Source: Hirudo medicinalis (taxonomy: Eukaryota > Annelida > Clitellata > Hirudinida > Hirudinidae). From it: a stretch of DNA of 64,000 nt. The first letter of the stretch is position 1. Every line of letters starts with the position of its first letter. The DNA is taken from NCBI GenBank assembly GCA_011800805.1, contig MPNW01000033.1, positions 90,969 to 154,968 on the forward strand, given 5' to 3'. Under the pieces are notes generated by a model. It was not told the origin of the DNA and searched no databases. It saw only the letters and a program-made list of their open reading frames with translations. Below, piece after piece: positions 1 to 11,935 of the stretch. Position numbers and translations under genes: made by a program.

Positions 1-1640
1 AAAAAAGGTCTGGTGGATCAATTTCGCGCCAACTGAGTGGAAATAGCTATAAACCTCATTATCAGTAGACAATTCTTCAATCTTGATAGCTTGGAGCGAG
101 GCAAATTTAAATTCTAGCCTTTGTATAATTGCTAGTCATTTTTAGTTTAGTGCTTCTTAATTCCTTGTCACTTGGTTATATGTTAATTTTAATGCTGTTC
201 GTCATTGACATTCTAAAGAATGAAGACCCAGTCATTCAAGACCCGCAAGCACATCTCGACCTCCCGAGCAGGCTGGAGATGGACCCCCAAAAGGAAGAAT
301 TACGTTATCCTCTAGGAGGGGAGATGTTGCCCGCTGGGCATGGACTATCTGCTAGGCCACAAGATAGGAGCGGCATCTCCTTGTTTTCGTACTTAACTTA
401 ACATTAATTTATAGTGGTTTAAAGAGATTGATGTCTGTGTGATAAACCTTAGCAAGAAGTTAAGATAATGCTGAAATAGTGTGTTGTGGCGTGTTAACAA
501 GCTTTGACGAGTTACGATTTCTCTAGTCTTTCTACAACTGCGTTCCTTAACAAATTAAACGTTTTAATATGATTAAATATAAATAAAACCTACTTATTAT
601 AATTATCACCCTAACCTGAAACAGTGAATGTAGTACTTGAATGTAAGTAATAATTATTCCTAAAATTAATTCTGGTTAAGAAGGATTATGTAATTAACCT
701 TTCTCACGTCGAAGAAACCTTAAATACCTGCAATACTTTCGAAGATGTCGAGCAAGCCACGCATGAAAGCACAATTATGGCACTAGCAATGACCGCAGCT
801 GTCATCAGGAGCAGTATTAATCTCATGGCCTGTGACATCTAAACCTACGAGCCATAAGCAATTTGTGGTTGTAATTTATTTGTATGTTACCTGTACATCA
901 ACTGTTATTTTTATATTTATTAAGTATTGTTAAGGAATTTATCAACGTTTTTGTTATAATAACCAGGTTCAGCCACCTGCCAAATTAAATGACTGTCATA
1001 ACCAATCAATAATTTTGGCAGACGCTCGAATGACGAATTATCTGAAAGAGTCATGAGACTGATATTACTGCGTTATGTCAAAGATTGTCCAACAGAACAA
1101 TTTCAAGAAAGACAGCTAAGATGTAAGCTTATTCTGCTTCGTTCTTTAGTTTGGTTTGCTGGTACTTTGAACGCAAAAAATGTAAATCTATAAACATTTT
1201 AGTTCACTGATTTCTATTAAACCACTTTCAGAACTAAAGAAACTTTTAAGAGTTGTCTTGCAGTAACATGAAAATCGTCTGTCAAAAGATGAATAAATGT
1301 TTCTCGGATCGTATCCAAACAAATTTTGATGCATTAAATCGTTATAACCCGTCTTTAATCTGTAAAATAGATGCGTTCAGAAGTGCAAGGATCGATATTG
1401 CTTGACCCTGATGCCCAGAGAGTTATAGACCAATAGAAAGCTTTCATGTCTCGCACAAACATCATAAATACAATTTTTAATTTTGTAAAAAAATATTTAA
1501 ATAAAATATTATGGAAGCAAAATATTAAAACTAAGCAGTTTATTCAAAATATGTTTAGAAATAATGTGACTTTTAAAATCGAAATTGTGGCTGCTAAGCA
1601 ACCGTACAACCTACTCATCTAAACTGTTTTTATCTATTAT
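1..1640. other. Intergenic / upstream sequence, no gene recognised
   Basis: AT-rich sequence with no open frame that resembles a known family. An open frame at 129-401 overlaps a segment (about 220-450) that ends in a dispersed repeat also found near 9.75 kb, so it is more likely the remains of a mobile element than a gene. The promoter and 5' exon of the CFAP210 gene should lie in or just after this stretch, but no convincing promoter signal was seen. Confidence 0.5.
401..448 (+). repeat. Dispersed repeat, copy 1
   Basis: A 48-base segment beginning acattaatttatagtggttt and ending gtctgtgtgataaacc recurs at 9751-9797 with only a few substitutions and one missing base. Two near-identical non-coding copies 9 kb apart suggest the end of a transposable element. 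The family is not recognised. Sequence before copy 1 (about 220-400) is GC-richer than its surroundings and may belong to the same element. Confidence 0.6.
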
Positions 1641-1806
1641 CAAATCATGTTGAAAATTAAGCAAAAAGGTTAAGCGCTTAAAGCTGGCGTAGTTGTCAAT
1701 TCTGTTCAATTGATTTTTAGATTTCTCTTAATTGGATGTCGTCCACTTCAACTCGTGAAACTATTATGAAATAATAATTCACAAAACTGAACTTTATTTT
1801 CATTAG

Positions 1807-4133
1807 AACCGAAATTGATCTTGTCTCGGGATGACTTGACCAGAATTAAAAACCACTTAGAACCGGCAAAAGAAGAGAAACGGGAAATGATAAGGAGAGC
1901 CAACGAAGAAAGAAAACGCTTACACGAAATGTCAGTGAGCCAAGTGAAATCATGGACCAACACAGTTCTCGTAAGCACGACTTAGAGATATTGTGAAATA
2001 TTTTTAGGAAACAATTTATGAACTGTTTCTTGTCTAAGGGTCAAAGACAGGCCAACCTTGAAGCAAGAAAGCTCAAGGAGGAAAGAGAAGAGCAGGAGAG
2101 GCAAAAACTTGATCAGGAGGAAGCAAAAATTCAGGCAGAAAAAAGAACACAGGCAATTGAGAAGGCCAAGATGCAGCAATATTTTCAGACAGAGAAAATA
2201 AGGAAATTTCATGTATTTATATTGCATTATTATTTCTATGCACTGGTGTGATTTTTTATTTTTATTACCAATTTCTAAAGATTTACTTATATGCATTATA
2301 TAATAATAACAACAATAAAAATAAATATAAATATAATAATAATAGCAATATACATTCGCATACTAACCTTTGCAAACTAATTTGTTTGTTGGCAGAGTGC
2401 TCTGATGCTAAATGAAACACTGCATGAGAGGCAGAAGCAGATAGAATACAAGGAAGAGTTGAGGCAGGCCCAACTGTGTCGGGAAAAGGGTGAAGTTTTG
2501 GAATATATCTGGGGCCCAGAAGATGAGGAAAAATCTATGGAACAACTGAGGAGAAAGAAAGAAGTTTCAGATTTTCAGAAAGTTCAGTAAGTGTCTCTAC
2601 TCTCTGACAATGCTTGAAATCACATTTAGATGCAGAAGATGCAGTATTTGAGAGCACTCATAGAATAAAAAAAATATAATTCATAATTATATAAAAGACA
2701 ATATTATTCAGTACTTGAATACATAATATAACTTGATTACAAAAATATTCAGTACTTGTTTATTAATGTAGAATTGAAAAGAAACAAAGTGAAAAGGAAC
2801 GTGAAAAAGAGGAGCTGAAGAAAGAAGAAGAGGAACTCAGAAAAAATTTGATTGATTTCAAGCTAGAACAAGAGAAGGCACAAGAAATGAAAATAAACAA
2901 AATTGCACTTGAGAGGGAAAACTATGCAAAATGTGTAGAGCAGAGGAAACGTTTTGAAGAAGAAGAAACAAAAAGGCGAGAGGTAACTTTAAGCCATGGA
3001 TCCTTTAATTTTAATGAATCTCATGATTTTTCGATTCTCATCTAAAGAAAGAGAATGAAGCCTGTAGAGAATTTTCCATAAAGAAAAGAAACTTTTCCAA
3101 AATGGTTGCCCAAAGAGAAATCCAGGTGCTCAAGTGAGTCAAGTCCAATTCAGGTTTGAAAGAAAAGCAAAAGTAAAGGCCATTTTAATTTTTATTTCTC
3201 CAGGCAAAAACAAGAACAACTTGAAAAAATGGCTGAAAACTCTTTTTGGTTTGGAGATCATCAAAAAGCACATGAAGATGACAGAGTGCAAAGATATTTG
3301 GATGAAGAGGAGGAAAAATATGCAATGAAGTTGCAGGAGGAAGAAGATAAGAAAATGAAGAATAGAGAATCTTTGAGAAAGCACTACCTGGAACATGTAA
3401 CATTAACTTTTTTTAAATTCTATTAAAATAAGTATTCAACAGATTACAATTGCATGTAGGAAGAAATAAAACAGAAGATAAAGGAAGCTCAAATAAAGGA
3501 GGAAGCTGAATATATAGAAACTGAGACCAGAGCTACTGCTGAGCAGATGAGAAAGGATGAGGCAAACAGGATGCAAAAACTCTTAGAAGCCAAACAAGTC
3601 ACTTACCACCAGCAGAAACAAATTGTTGGTATACTAGAGAAATAGCACGACATTTTGATCTTTTAAATTCATATCAGAGTGTGGTTCTGAAATGATGACC
3701 GCAAATTATATCGAAAGTTAATCAATTCATTTTTCTTTATTTTACGGTGAGCGATTTGCTTGCTTTCTTGAAGGCTAACAGAATCGTTGTGCGCCTCTAA
3801 CGCCCATGTAGCAGACGTTGGTTGATTCATTGTCTGCCTTATGGCTCCTGCAAATAGCGCCGTATAAACACCGCTATTATCATTTTTCAGCTGATTTTTA
3901 GATAAATCACTTAAATCACGCAGGCCGAGAAAAAGACACAAAAACAACATGAAGAGAAAGAGCTGATGGAGGAAGAGCTTATGAGAAAGTACCTCACTGA
4001 AAAAGAGGACCAGCTTTTCGCAAAATACAGTTCTGGTGTCATCAAACAACTGGAACAACAAGGAAGGAACACCTACATATTAAAAAGGATGGTCGGCAGA
4101 GAAATATCGATCGACGCCGCCTCGGATCGTTAG
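1807..4133 (+). CDS. CFAP210: Cilia- and flagella-associated protein 210 (CCDC173-like)
   Basis: Exons read by eye: 1807-1970, 2039-2212, 2396-2586, 2772-2982, 3048-3133, 3204-3396, 3460-about 3624/3628 and 3924-4133 (stop TAG). The product is almost wholly charged coiled coil (E/K/R/Q-rich). The motif RKRLHEMSVSQVKSWTNTV in the first recognised exon and the segment EAKIQAEKRTQAIEKAKMQQ in the second match the conserved start of CFAP210, a microtubule inner protein of motile-cilium doublets (family knowledge). Phases are consistent through exon 7. The junction into the last exon is uncertain: the strong donor at 3629 gives the wrong phase, while a weak donor at 3625 keeps frame. The N-terminus is incomplete. 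A short ATG exon at 1647-1668 (MLKIKQK) has a donor of matching phase and could be exon 1. The last exon ends the coiled coil with a basic tail. The identity rests on recalled family resemblance. Confidence 0.8.
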
Positions 4134-4163
4134 AATATTTTTCTGTGTCGATAAAAGACAATC

Positions 4164-4169
4164 AATAAA
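4164..4169 (+). terminator. Polyadenylation signal of CFAP210
   Basis: A canonical AATAAA lies 31 bases after the CFAP210 stop codon. The downstream LRR gene is convergent with its stop at 4411, so the two 3' ends are separated by under 300 bases. Confidence 0.6.
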
Positions 4170-4410
4170 TATTATTAGACCTTTTTATCGAATTGCATAG
4201 GGAGAATTCACTTGAGTAAAAAATCATGAGTGTCTGCACAAGTTCGTCGAATGAAAATGCTAAACGTGTTCGTGAAATTATTTTTAATATTTTTGCGGAA
4301 TAGAAATAAAAACATGGAATTGAATGTCGTCGATCAATGTGCACAGAATATGAAAATGTTCGAGGAATGCCAAGCAAAACGCCAGTTGGAGCACGGATGG
4401 AGCTGTTTGT

Positions 4411-7001
4411 TCATAAAACGGAGTCCTCCAGGTGGGTATCACAATCAAGCGAGTTTGTCGAGGTCACTTCAAGCATAACAGATTTCCTGTCAATGGTTCC
4501 CAAACTCGATATTTTTGAGCATCGGACCGCGTTATCGCTCAATTTGCTCAGAGCACGACTGGATTCCTGCTCGCTTGGGGAGCGTGATTTGTGGGCATTT
4601 GAGCTGTTTATGTAAGGCTTTTTTGAGCGAGCACGTTTGTACTTTCCAAAGAAACCATTACTCGCATGACCTCTAAAGATTTTTGTCTCTTCACCATCTT
4701 CTCTGTCGACCAGGGCTTGCCTTTGATGGTCGTTTTCGAAGTAATGGCACTCGTCGTTGCAATGTTCCGCCTGCCGCTGAGTTGTGTCGAAGGCTGAACT
4801 GGATTTGCTCGCATCTTCTTCGTCCAATGGGCTATAAAACGAGCTAGAGTTGTCGGCCCTAAACCTGGAATGGCTTTGAGAAATTGTTGACTCTGTGGAA
4901 TTGGCGACTTTTTTTCTGAGGGCACAATATAGCATCGAGAGAATCATAATGACAATGAGAGAAACGACCAGGAAACAGATGAGCAGAATACCTCCCACAC
5001 TTTGGCACTCTAAACTGGACGGCTGACGAAATATGTTCTCGTTTATTTTATCAGTAGGAGAAGCACAACGGTAGCCATAAAAGTCGGCATCCACCAATCC
5101 TGAATGAAGTAACCACTGGTTTGTTTCGAGTGCTGAACAAGTACAAGCGAACGGATTTCCCGACAAATCCAGAGACTTAAGGTTGGAGAAGCTTTCAAAG
5201 CATTCCTTTGAGACGTGAGCAAATTGGTTGTGAGAAAGATCCAAAGTTTCCAGAGAAAGCGTAGCTCCGAGTGATTTGAATTCGTGGCAATCTCTGATTC
5301 GATTTCCGTCGGCATTCAGCGTGACGAGTTCGAAGCTGTTTGAAACAAGTCCACACGGTACGTTCTCCAAGCCGTTCTCACCGATGTCTAAAATTTTCAG
5401 AGCCGACTTCAAGATCGTTACGTTTTGCAACTGATCTTTACTCTCGCTGAATTTATTTCCTCTTAGGTAGAGTTCTTCCAAGTGGCTGAGGTGGCTCAGA
5501 GCTGTGTGATGGATGTGCGTAAGGCCCGATTCGCGTAAATTCAAAACTCGAAGAGAAGACAAACCGTTGAAGGCTCCGTGCTTGAGACGGATTAAGTGTT
5601 TACACCCTTCAAGGTTTAGGATCGTCAGTGATGACAGATACCTGAAAGAATTTTGTTCGATTTCTTCGATCGGATTGTTACTAAGGTCTAACTGGACTAG
5701 ATTGCTGAGTACCTCGAACATGTTGTTACCAACTGAGACCAAATTATTGAATCGTAAATCAAGGTATTCCAGAGCAGGAAAAACGGTTTCTCTAAAAGTT
5801 ACTGAATTTTCTGTGTCAGACAATCTATTGTAGGAAAGGTCCAAATGCCTTAGATGTTTCAATGGGAAGCCTTGCAGGAACTGACATTCTGACCCACGTA
5901 GCAGGAGAGCAGGTTGTTTCTGAGGGAAAGTTTTCTCAAGGAATTCAAACCTTGGAGGGCATGTGCAGGAATGGACATGAGATTGCAACTTTCCAAGAAT
6001 AAGTCGTTCAGGTGATGGAGAGAGCAGAGCAATCTTTCTGGCAGTTTGTTGCGGAAGGCCATGAAGTTGCCATCCAGGTTAAGAACTCTGAGTTTCGAAG
6101 CGTTGAACTGGTGAAAAACGTCGTGCACCACTTTTATTCCAGTGAGGTTTCCGACGAATATTCTTTCCGCTCTGAAAACCTCGACGTCGCTGTTATTCAA
6201 ACCGTGGAAAATGTTCACAATTGCTTCACTGCTTATTTTTGCTCCCGACAGATCCAATTCGATGATGTTCTTCAGTCGTTCAAAGGAGTCGCTGTGGATG
6301 AATTCGATGGCGGAGCCAGATAAATCCAAGTGTTTGAAGTTGCGAAGAGCATGCAGAGGAGAAAGCGCGACGTCGTCTGTCGCGTTCTTGATGTAAGAAT
6401 TCTGGAGTATCAATTCTTCCAAGGCGGTCATATTGGATAAAAACGATGGCAAATTCCCCGATTCTTCAACGTTCAGTGTCCTACTCAAATCCAGGTGTTT
6501 TAGGCTGATTGCAAGGGAATGCGATCTTAGAGCGGTCATGGCGGATTCGTCGTGGACGAGGAGAGGGTTGTCGGAGAGCGTCAATCTTTCCAGTTGCGGA
6601 TTGTTGTCCAGCAAACCTTCCACCAGATAAGTCAATTTATTTCCATCCAGATGAAGAAATCTGAGACTTCCAAACTTGTGAAAAGAGTTTGATTTGAGCA
6701 TGGCGGATGTGATGTTGTTTCGACGAAGGCTGAGTTCTGTCAGGACAAACTGCTCGTGCGTGTCATTGAGGACTTTGTCAAAGTCGAGTGCTGTCAACCG
6801 GTTGTCATCCAAAACAAGAGTCTTGACGAATGGTGAGAATTTGACGATCTTCGTCAGACCCTCGTTAGAACAATGGACTATTTGTTTCTGCCGATTGCAC
6901 CTGCAGTTCTTTATGCAGGCAAACTGATGGTGTTGGCGCATTCCCAGCGAGGAACAAATCAGAAATATCCAGAAAATAAAATACTTGAATGTAAGAACCA
7001 T
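4411..7001 (-). CDS. Toll-like LRR transmembrane receptor without TIR (apparent frameshift)
   Basis: Two overlapping minus-strand frames, 7001-5859 and up to 4411, form one intronless receptor if a single base is corrected at about 5870-5905. The first frame starts with a hydrophobic signal peptide, a cysteine-rich N-terminal cap (CIKNCRCNRQ) and about ten LRRs. The second continues with about nine more LRRs (e.g. LRHLDLSYNRLS), a C-terminal cap (NPFACTCSALETNQWLL), one transmembrane helix (ILLICFLVVSLIVIMIL) and a cytoplasmic tail of about 190 residues. The ectodomain resembles Toll/TLR and other LRR adhesion receptors, but the tail has no TIR domain. It is Ser/Asp/Glu-rich and ends in DSVL, which fits a class I PDZ-binding motif. 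A ligand cannot be inferred. The break could be an assembly error or a real lesion. No GT-AG intron of plausible size bridges the two frames. Confidence 0.8.
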
Positions 7002-7030
7002 TGTTTCACTCGAAGTTGTACCATCAAATC

Positions 7031-7148
7031 TCTACAACAGTTGAAACCTTGCTCATCAAATGCGACGGAGTAATTTTGAAAAAAACAAAAAACAATACAA
7101 ACCAACTGAAAGGCCTTACTATAAACTTCAATCGTAAACAATTCTTAC
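7031..7148 (-). other. Possible 5'UTR intron of the LRR receptor gene
   Basis: On the minus strand a good donor (gag|gtaagaat) at about 7148 and an acceptor (ttgtag) at 7031-7032 frame a 118-base intron ending about 30 bases before the receptor ATG. The coding part of the gene has no other intron. This is supported by splice signals only. Confidence 0.35.
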
Positions 7149-7149
7149 C

Positions 7150-9503
7150 TCACTCGACTTTAGAGTACGAAGTTCGCTCGGAAACACATGTCTACAATTA
7201 ATACTCCAAAAATAGTTAGGCGGCTAATTGGCCCTTTTGAGCAGCAGCAGGTTCTTGATTAGTCACGACCCACAGTTACAGAACTTGTCCAAACTCGCTT
7301 CTCCAATCGGAGTGAGCAGCTAAAGTCACGTATCGGAAAGACTGGAATGACAACTTCATTAAGTTAATGAGCGGACGTCGACTGTTAATACCAGAGGATA
7401 TATTGTCGGGTCTTAATGTGCCTCAGTTCGACTGAAGCGCACGATGGAAATGAAGGCCTTCCTGCTAGAGCAAGATTGTATTCAAGCTGTGCACCCGACG
7501 TGCAATCCTGCTTTGTTTGCATCCAACACCGTGAGCACACCGTCCGTGGTATAGGTAGCGTCCGTGTTGACTGAAGAGTGCGAATCGAGGAGGGATTCAA
7601 ATGCTGTTGGAAGATCCTTAATAGGAACAATGCAAATGATTTCGATTGACCAGGTGTTGTGGTCATCTCAGTGACAAGTCCTGAGTCAATCGCCAAGCAG
7701 ACGTCGATTTGCTTGTTTGTGGGAAGGAGGTAACAATGATTGGCGATGACGTAATCAGGAGGAAGAAACCGCACAAGCGGGACTTAATAGAAAAAAGAAC
7801 AATTCCGAGCGAATCCCGGCTGCGTTTTGTTTGCTCCTCAAACACAAACACGAACCTTCACCGACATTGCACGTGTGCGGCATGTTTGTTCAGGCCCAAT
7901 CAGAGAAAGGATCTTGTTTACATCGTGCCCTCCTAACCTTCGCGACCTTTTCAAAGTCGTCCCGAGCCTGATCGTTTTTAATGCTGAGTTATTAGAAGGA
8001 TTAAATTGCAAGACTTTACAAGTATTTACCAATTGCAGGACGCCATCAATTAGCGTACAAATGTTAGACCATGTGATCTCACGTCTTCATATTTTTAATT
8101 ACATCCATTACAAAATCGAGTACGATTGTCGTTATTTTTTCAGTCGATATTTCTTATTAATTCCGTGACAATTCGAAACTATCGATCCGAGTAATAATCT
8201 CCATCGATAAATCCGCTTTCGGATGGCGTTTTCAGGTCATGAAATGAGACCTGCAGAAAGGAATCCTATCGAATACAAGTATTATCGTTGGCTGTTCTCC
8301 TTCGTATTTCCCCATATTTACACAACGACATTCTAAATGATATTTTTAGAATTGGTCGACCAATTAGGCATTAATTTACGATTTGAAATAATTAATCCGC
8401 AGAACTAATTAACGTCTTACCAGAAATAATTATCTTATTTATGAGTTATAAAATTATATGCTCATTAAAACATAAAAGCTGTCGGCGGAAGAGAAAAGAA
8501 TATTTAGCCGCCTGATTGATGGTGATGTTTACAAAGTTTGTCCACTTTCACCTTCCTTCTGCAGGCAACCGAGGCACCAGAAATAAATTCGTTACCGGGA
8601 AATTGTGAACCGGTTTGAAGGACTGACATTTAAAGGTCCCTCTGCTTCTGCTCATATCCTGCTAATATCAGTCCTCTTTGGTGTTCAACTTGCATGGACT
8701 GAGTTCAATGAGTTCATAAATAAATTATTATTGTCACGATGATGATTATTATTATTATTATTGTTATTATTATTGCTGTTATTATTGTTGTTGTTATTAC
8801 TTCTATAATTGATCCTTTTTTTGCTTTGATTAACTCAATTATTCAAAACATGGCAAATAATTTAAAACTCAAATTTCCAAAACATGAACTCAACGTTGAA
8901 TAACTTGTACTGGTCTCAAAACATTTCGTACAATAAACACTGAGAGTTATGAGTTTATACAATTTATCCAATAGAATTTATTCAAGTACTTTAAAGTCAT
9001 TTCATCGTAAAAATTTCATTACCTCCTAAAACCGTTTGTAATGTTGCAATGTATCTGCTAAACTCACTTTGGGTGATTGAACCCATTCGGAAGCAGACAT
9101 ACGTCAGGAAGTGCAAAGTTGTGGCTGAGACACACGTGAAACATCCTGAAGTTACTTCAGTGCATATTTGTATGGTCTTTGGAACAAAGTAATTTGCTTT
9201 TAATGCAATTTTATTACATTAACTAGTGAATTTTTTGAACAAATAGTAACAATTTGAAACAATCAACTCGATTTCATGTCTTACTAAATACAAAACCGGC
9301 ATGGACGTCAGTGGATGTTAATGTCTTTATTTATTTAGTCTTTTAAATATTAAAGTTTTGCTGAAAATTCAAACTGCAGTGAAAAGCGTTCACACAAACT
9401 CGTCTATGGATGTATGGATACAAAGATGGATACACTCAACTAATCTTGTATGAGCTGACTTAGCGTCTAATAGCTGGTTCTTATAGAAATGAATTAATCA
9501 CTA
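7150..9503. other. Intergenic region with (ATT)n microsatellite
   Basis: This lies between the 5' end of the LRR receptor and the 3' end of the giant gene. No coding signal was recognised. An interrupted (att)n/(ttg)n simple repeat occupies about 8733-8800. The 3'UTR and polyadenylation site of the giant gene should lie just below 9504, but no unambiguous signal was chosen. Confidence 0.5.
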
Positions 9504-11935
9504 TTACACCACAAATAGGTGGGTGGTCGACGAAATTGTAGAAACATGATTCGACACCACAACTCTGTACTGTCCTTCATCATCGCACGTGACATTCTTC
9601 AAGATTAACAACAAAACATTTCCATGAAGTTTTTTCGTTATCACGTTTCCTCGTTTTGTGCTTATTTCGTCCTCGTCTTTGAACCTGACGAAGAAACTGA
9701 AGTTGACATGACATGACATGGCATGACATAATATGACATAACATAATATGACATTAATTTATAATGGTTTAAGAGACTAATGTCTGTGTGATAAACCACT
9801 CCTTGACATAAAATAAAGCACAACTAACTTAACTAATTGTTATAGATTAAGTTGATAATACTTTAAGTAACTAAATGTGCTTTCACAAAAAAAGATAAAC
9901 TCAAATTTGATTTTTTTTAAAATTAATTTCGTCGGTTTGTTTATTCGTCAGAGATGGTGATTTCATCAAAAACTGACCATGTAACGGAGACCACACGCTC
10001 GTCTGCCATGTAAACACATCTGAGAGTTGCATCCTCACCAGTTCTGCATTCAATGCTTTCACTCAGGCATTCCTTGAAGGACATTTTCTGAGCATCTGTC
10101 GGTGGTTGAAACGAACTCAAATTGTGGTTTGTGAACTTCATGACAGGAAGAGTTTGTTTGAAATCATCCGATGCATTCTTGTTAAGTTGTCATGGCAACT
10201 GATTGTAATCACGGAGCTAATAATTCAGCTTGAAATGTTGTCATAAACAAATCAAAAATCTATAAACAAGAGAGCGAATCAAGTTAGCGTATTAAATATT
10301 TAGGACGTGGACATTTATGTGCATCATCAGCTTAAGCAGAAGGCGATATTTCCTTGCGGCTAATACCTTCCATAAATCTTAAGCGGAAAGGATTAGGGCT
10401 GACCACATGTCCCAAATAATTGTAAGATTCGCTAGAACATCCTGCTAATACTGAAACTCCTCTCAATAAACAGCTTGATTGTATTTTCTTAGAAACGCAT
10501 TACAATTATTTCTGCAACTGATGGCAATCCAAGTGCACCACCATTTCAGTTATTTACCTCCCATAATAATGCAGCTTTGTTTATTTAGACACAGGTAGGG
10601 TAATTGTGGAAGGATTTTTTGATTAAAAGGTAATCACACAAAACACCTTTGTTGGGTCATCAACAATCACCGACAATCATCGACAATCATCGACAATCAC
10701 CGACAATCATCGACAATCACCGACAATCATTGACAATCATCGACAATCATTAACAATCATCGACAATCATCAACAATCACCAACAACCATGATAATCATC
10801 GACAATCATTGACAATCATCGACAATCACCAAAAATCATCGTCAATCATCGACAATCATCGACAATCATTGACAATCATTGACAATCATTGACAATCATC
10901 GACAATCATCGACAATCATCAACAATCATCAAAAATCATTGCGAACTAAACGAGATCAGACTCTGCATGATTGATGCTCGCTTCTCACAAGGTGCATACA
11001 GATTAACTGGATTCAAATGCATTGCCGTGTCACTTTTACTTTTCAATTGACGCACGGATGGATGGATGGATGACAATAAGCAAAATTACGTAGAAGACAT
11101 ATCGATGAATAAGTGGAGGCTGACAGAAGACTAAAAAGAATGATAAAAGAGAGAAGTGAAATCGTCCATATTAATGCCCTCTTCAACCCAATGGGATGTA
11201 CCTACCAGAATGAAATGAACCCTCACGGTACTGTGAACCTTCGGGTGGGTCCTCTGGAGGCTGCGGGCTTCCACTCCCCCTTGGTGGGCTACTCGGTCTA
11301 TCTGAAGCTGAAATGAGAATATCGATCTATTGAAGATAATAAAAATTCGATATATTGAAACGTGGCCTTCCGCGTGCAACCATTTAACCATCATCGACCT
11401 TTTGACAGCATCATCACATCGCCCTTGCAATGTCATTGACGAGTTGACATTTGAAACTCAGATAATCAAAAACATCCGAAGATTAAAATGATTCGCCACC
11501 TGCCTCCGCCATTTCCGTGAAATAATTAATTTTTCTTCGCAAATGAAAGGAAAATCCTCTTTTCTTAGAAATATTTGACATCACGCGGATTGCTTGCACG
11601 CGTTTGGTCTCGGTGCTGTAAGCAGGCGATTATGCGAACAGGATTATTATATTATAAGATTATAATATACAATTACGTTTCTAATTCAAACCAAAACGTC
11701 CTTCAACCTTTCACAAGTTCTACTCGCTTTCAAAGTGTCTCAACGAGATTCGAACTCGATCGTTTAAGCTCGTCCATTTTTTTTATTTTAATTTGTGAAT
11801 TATAACTCCTATTTATTTGTTGTTAATGATGTGAATTAACGTTAAATTATAACAAACTAATTTATGTATTTCCATTACCTCGGCTGTCAGAGTTCTTCTG
11901 TGAGACAGCAGACGAAGAGGAATCCTGGCTGCTTC
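9504..11935 (-). CDS. Giant gene: Ser-rich exon and C-terminal Ig domain
   Basis: A small exon at about 11882-11935 (SSQDSSSSAVSQKNSDSRG) is followed, after an intron holding the 10-bp minisatellite, by the last Ig domain. Exon about 9985-10080 gives DATLRCVYMADERVVSVTW, and exon 9504-about 9684 gives FKDEDEISTKRGNVITKK ... GQYRVVVSNHVSTISS. Using the acceptor gtcag at about 9685 restores the motif WFKD at the junction. The frame ends HLFVV and TAA. The junction between 11882 and 10080 was not fully phased. Confidence 0.6.

Noticed and set aside
129..401. Small plus-strand protein of 90 residues
   Set aside because: It overlaps the putative mobile-element segment and has no splice or family support.
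10660..10945. CRISPR-like array
   Set aside because: The ten-base units are contiguous with no unique spacers, and the genome is eukaryotic. It is a minisatellite.
11113..11436. Small proteins on both strands in a GC-richer intron patch
   Set aside because: There is no conserved motif, the splice sites do not connect to the giant gene, and both strands are equally open.
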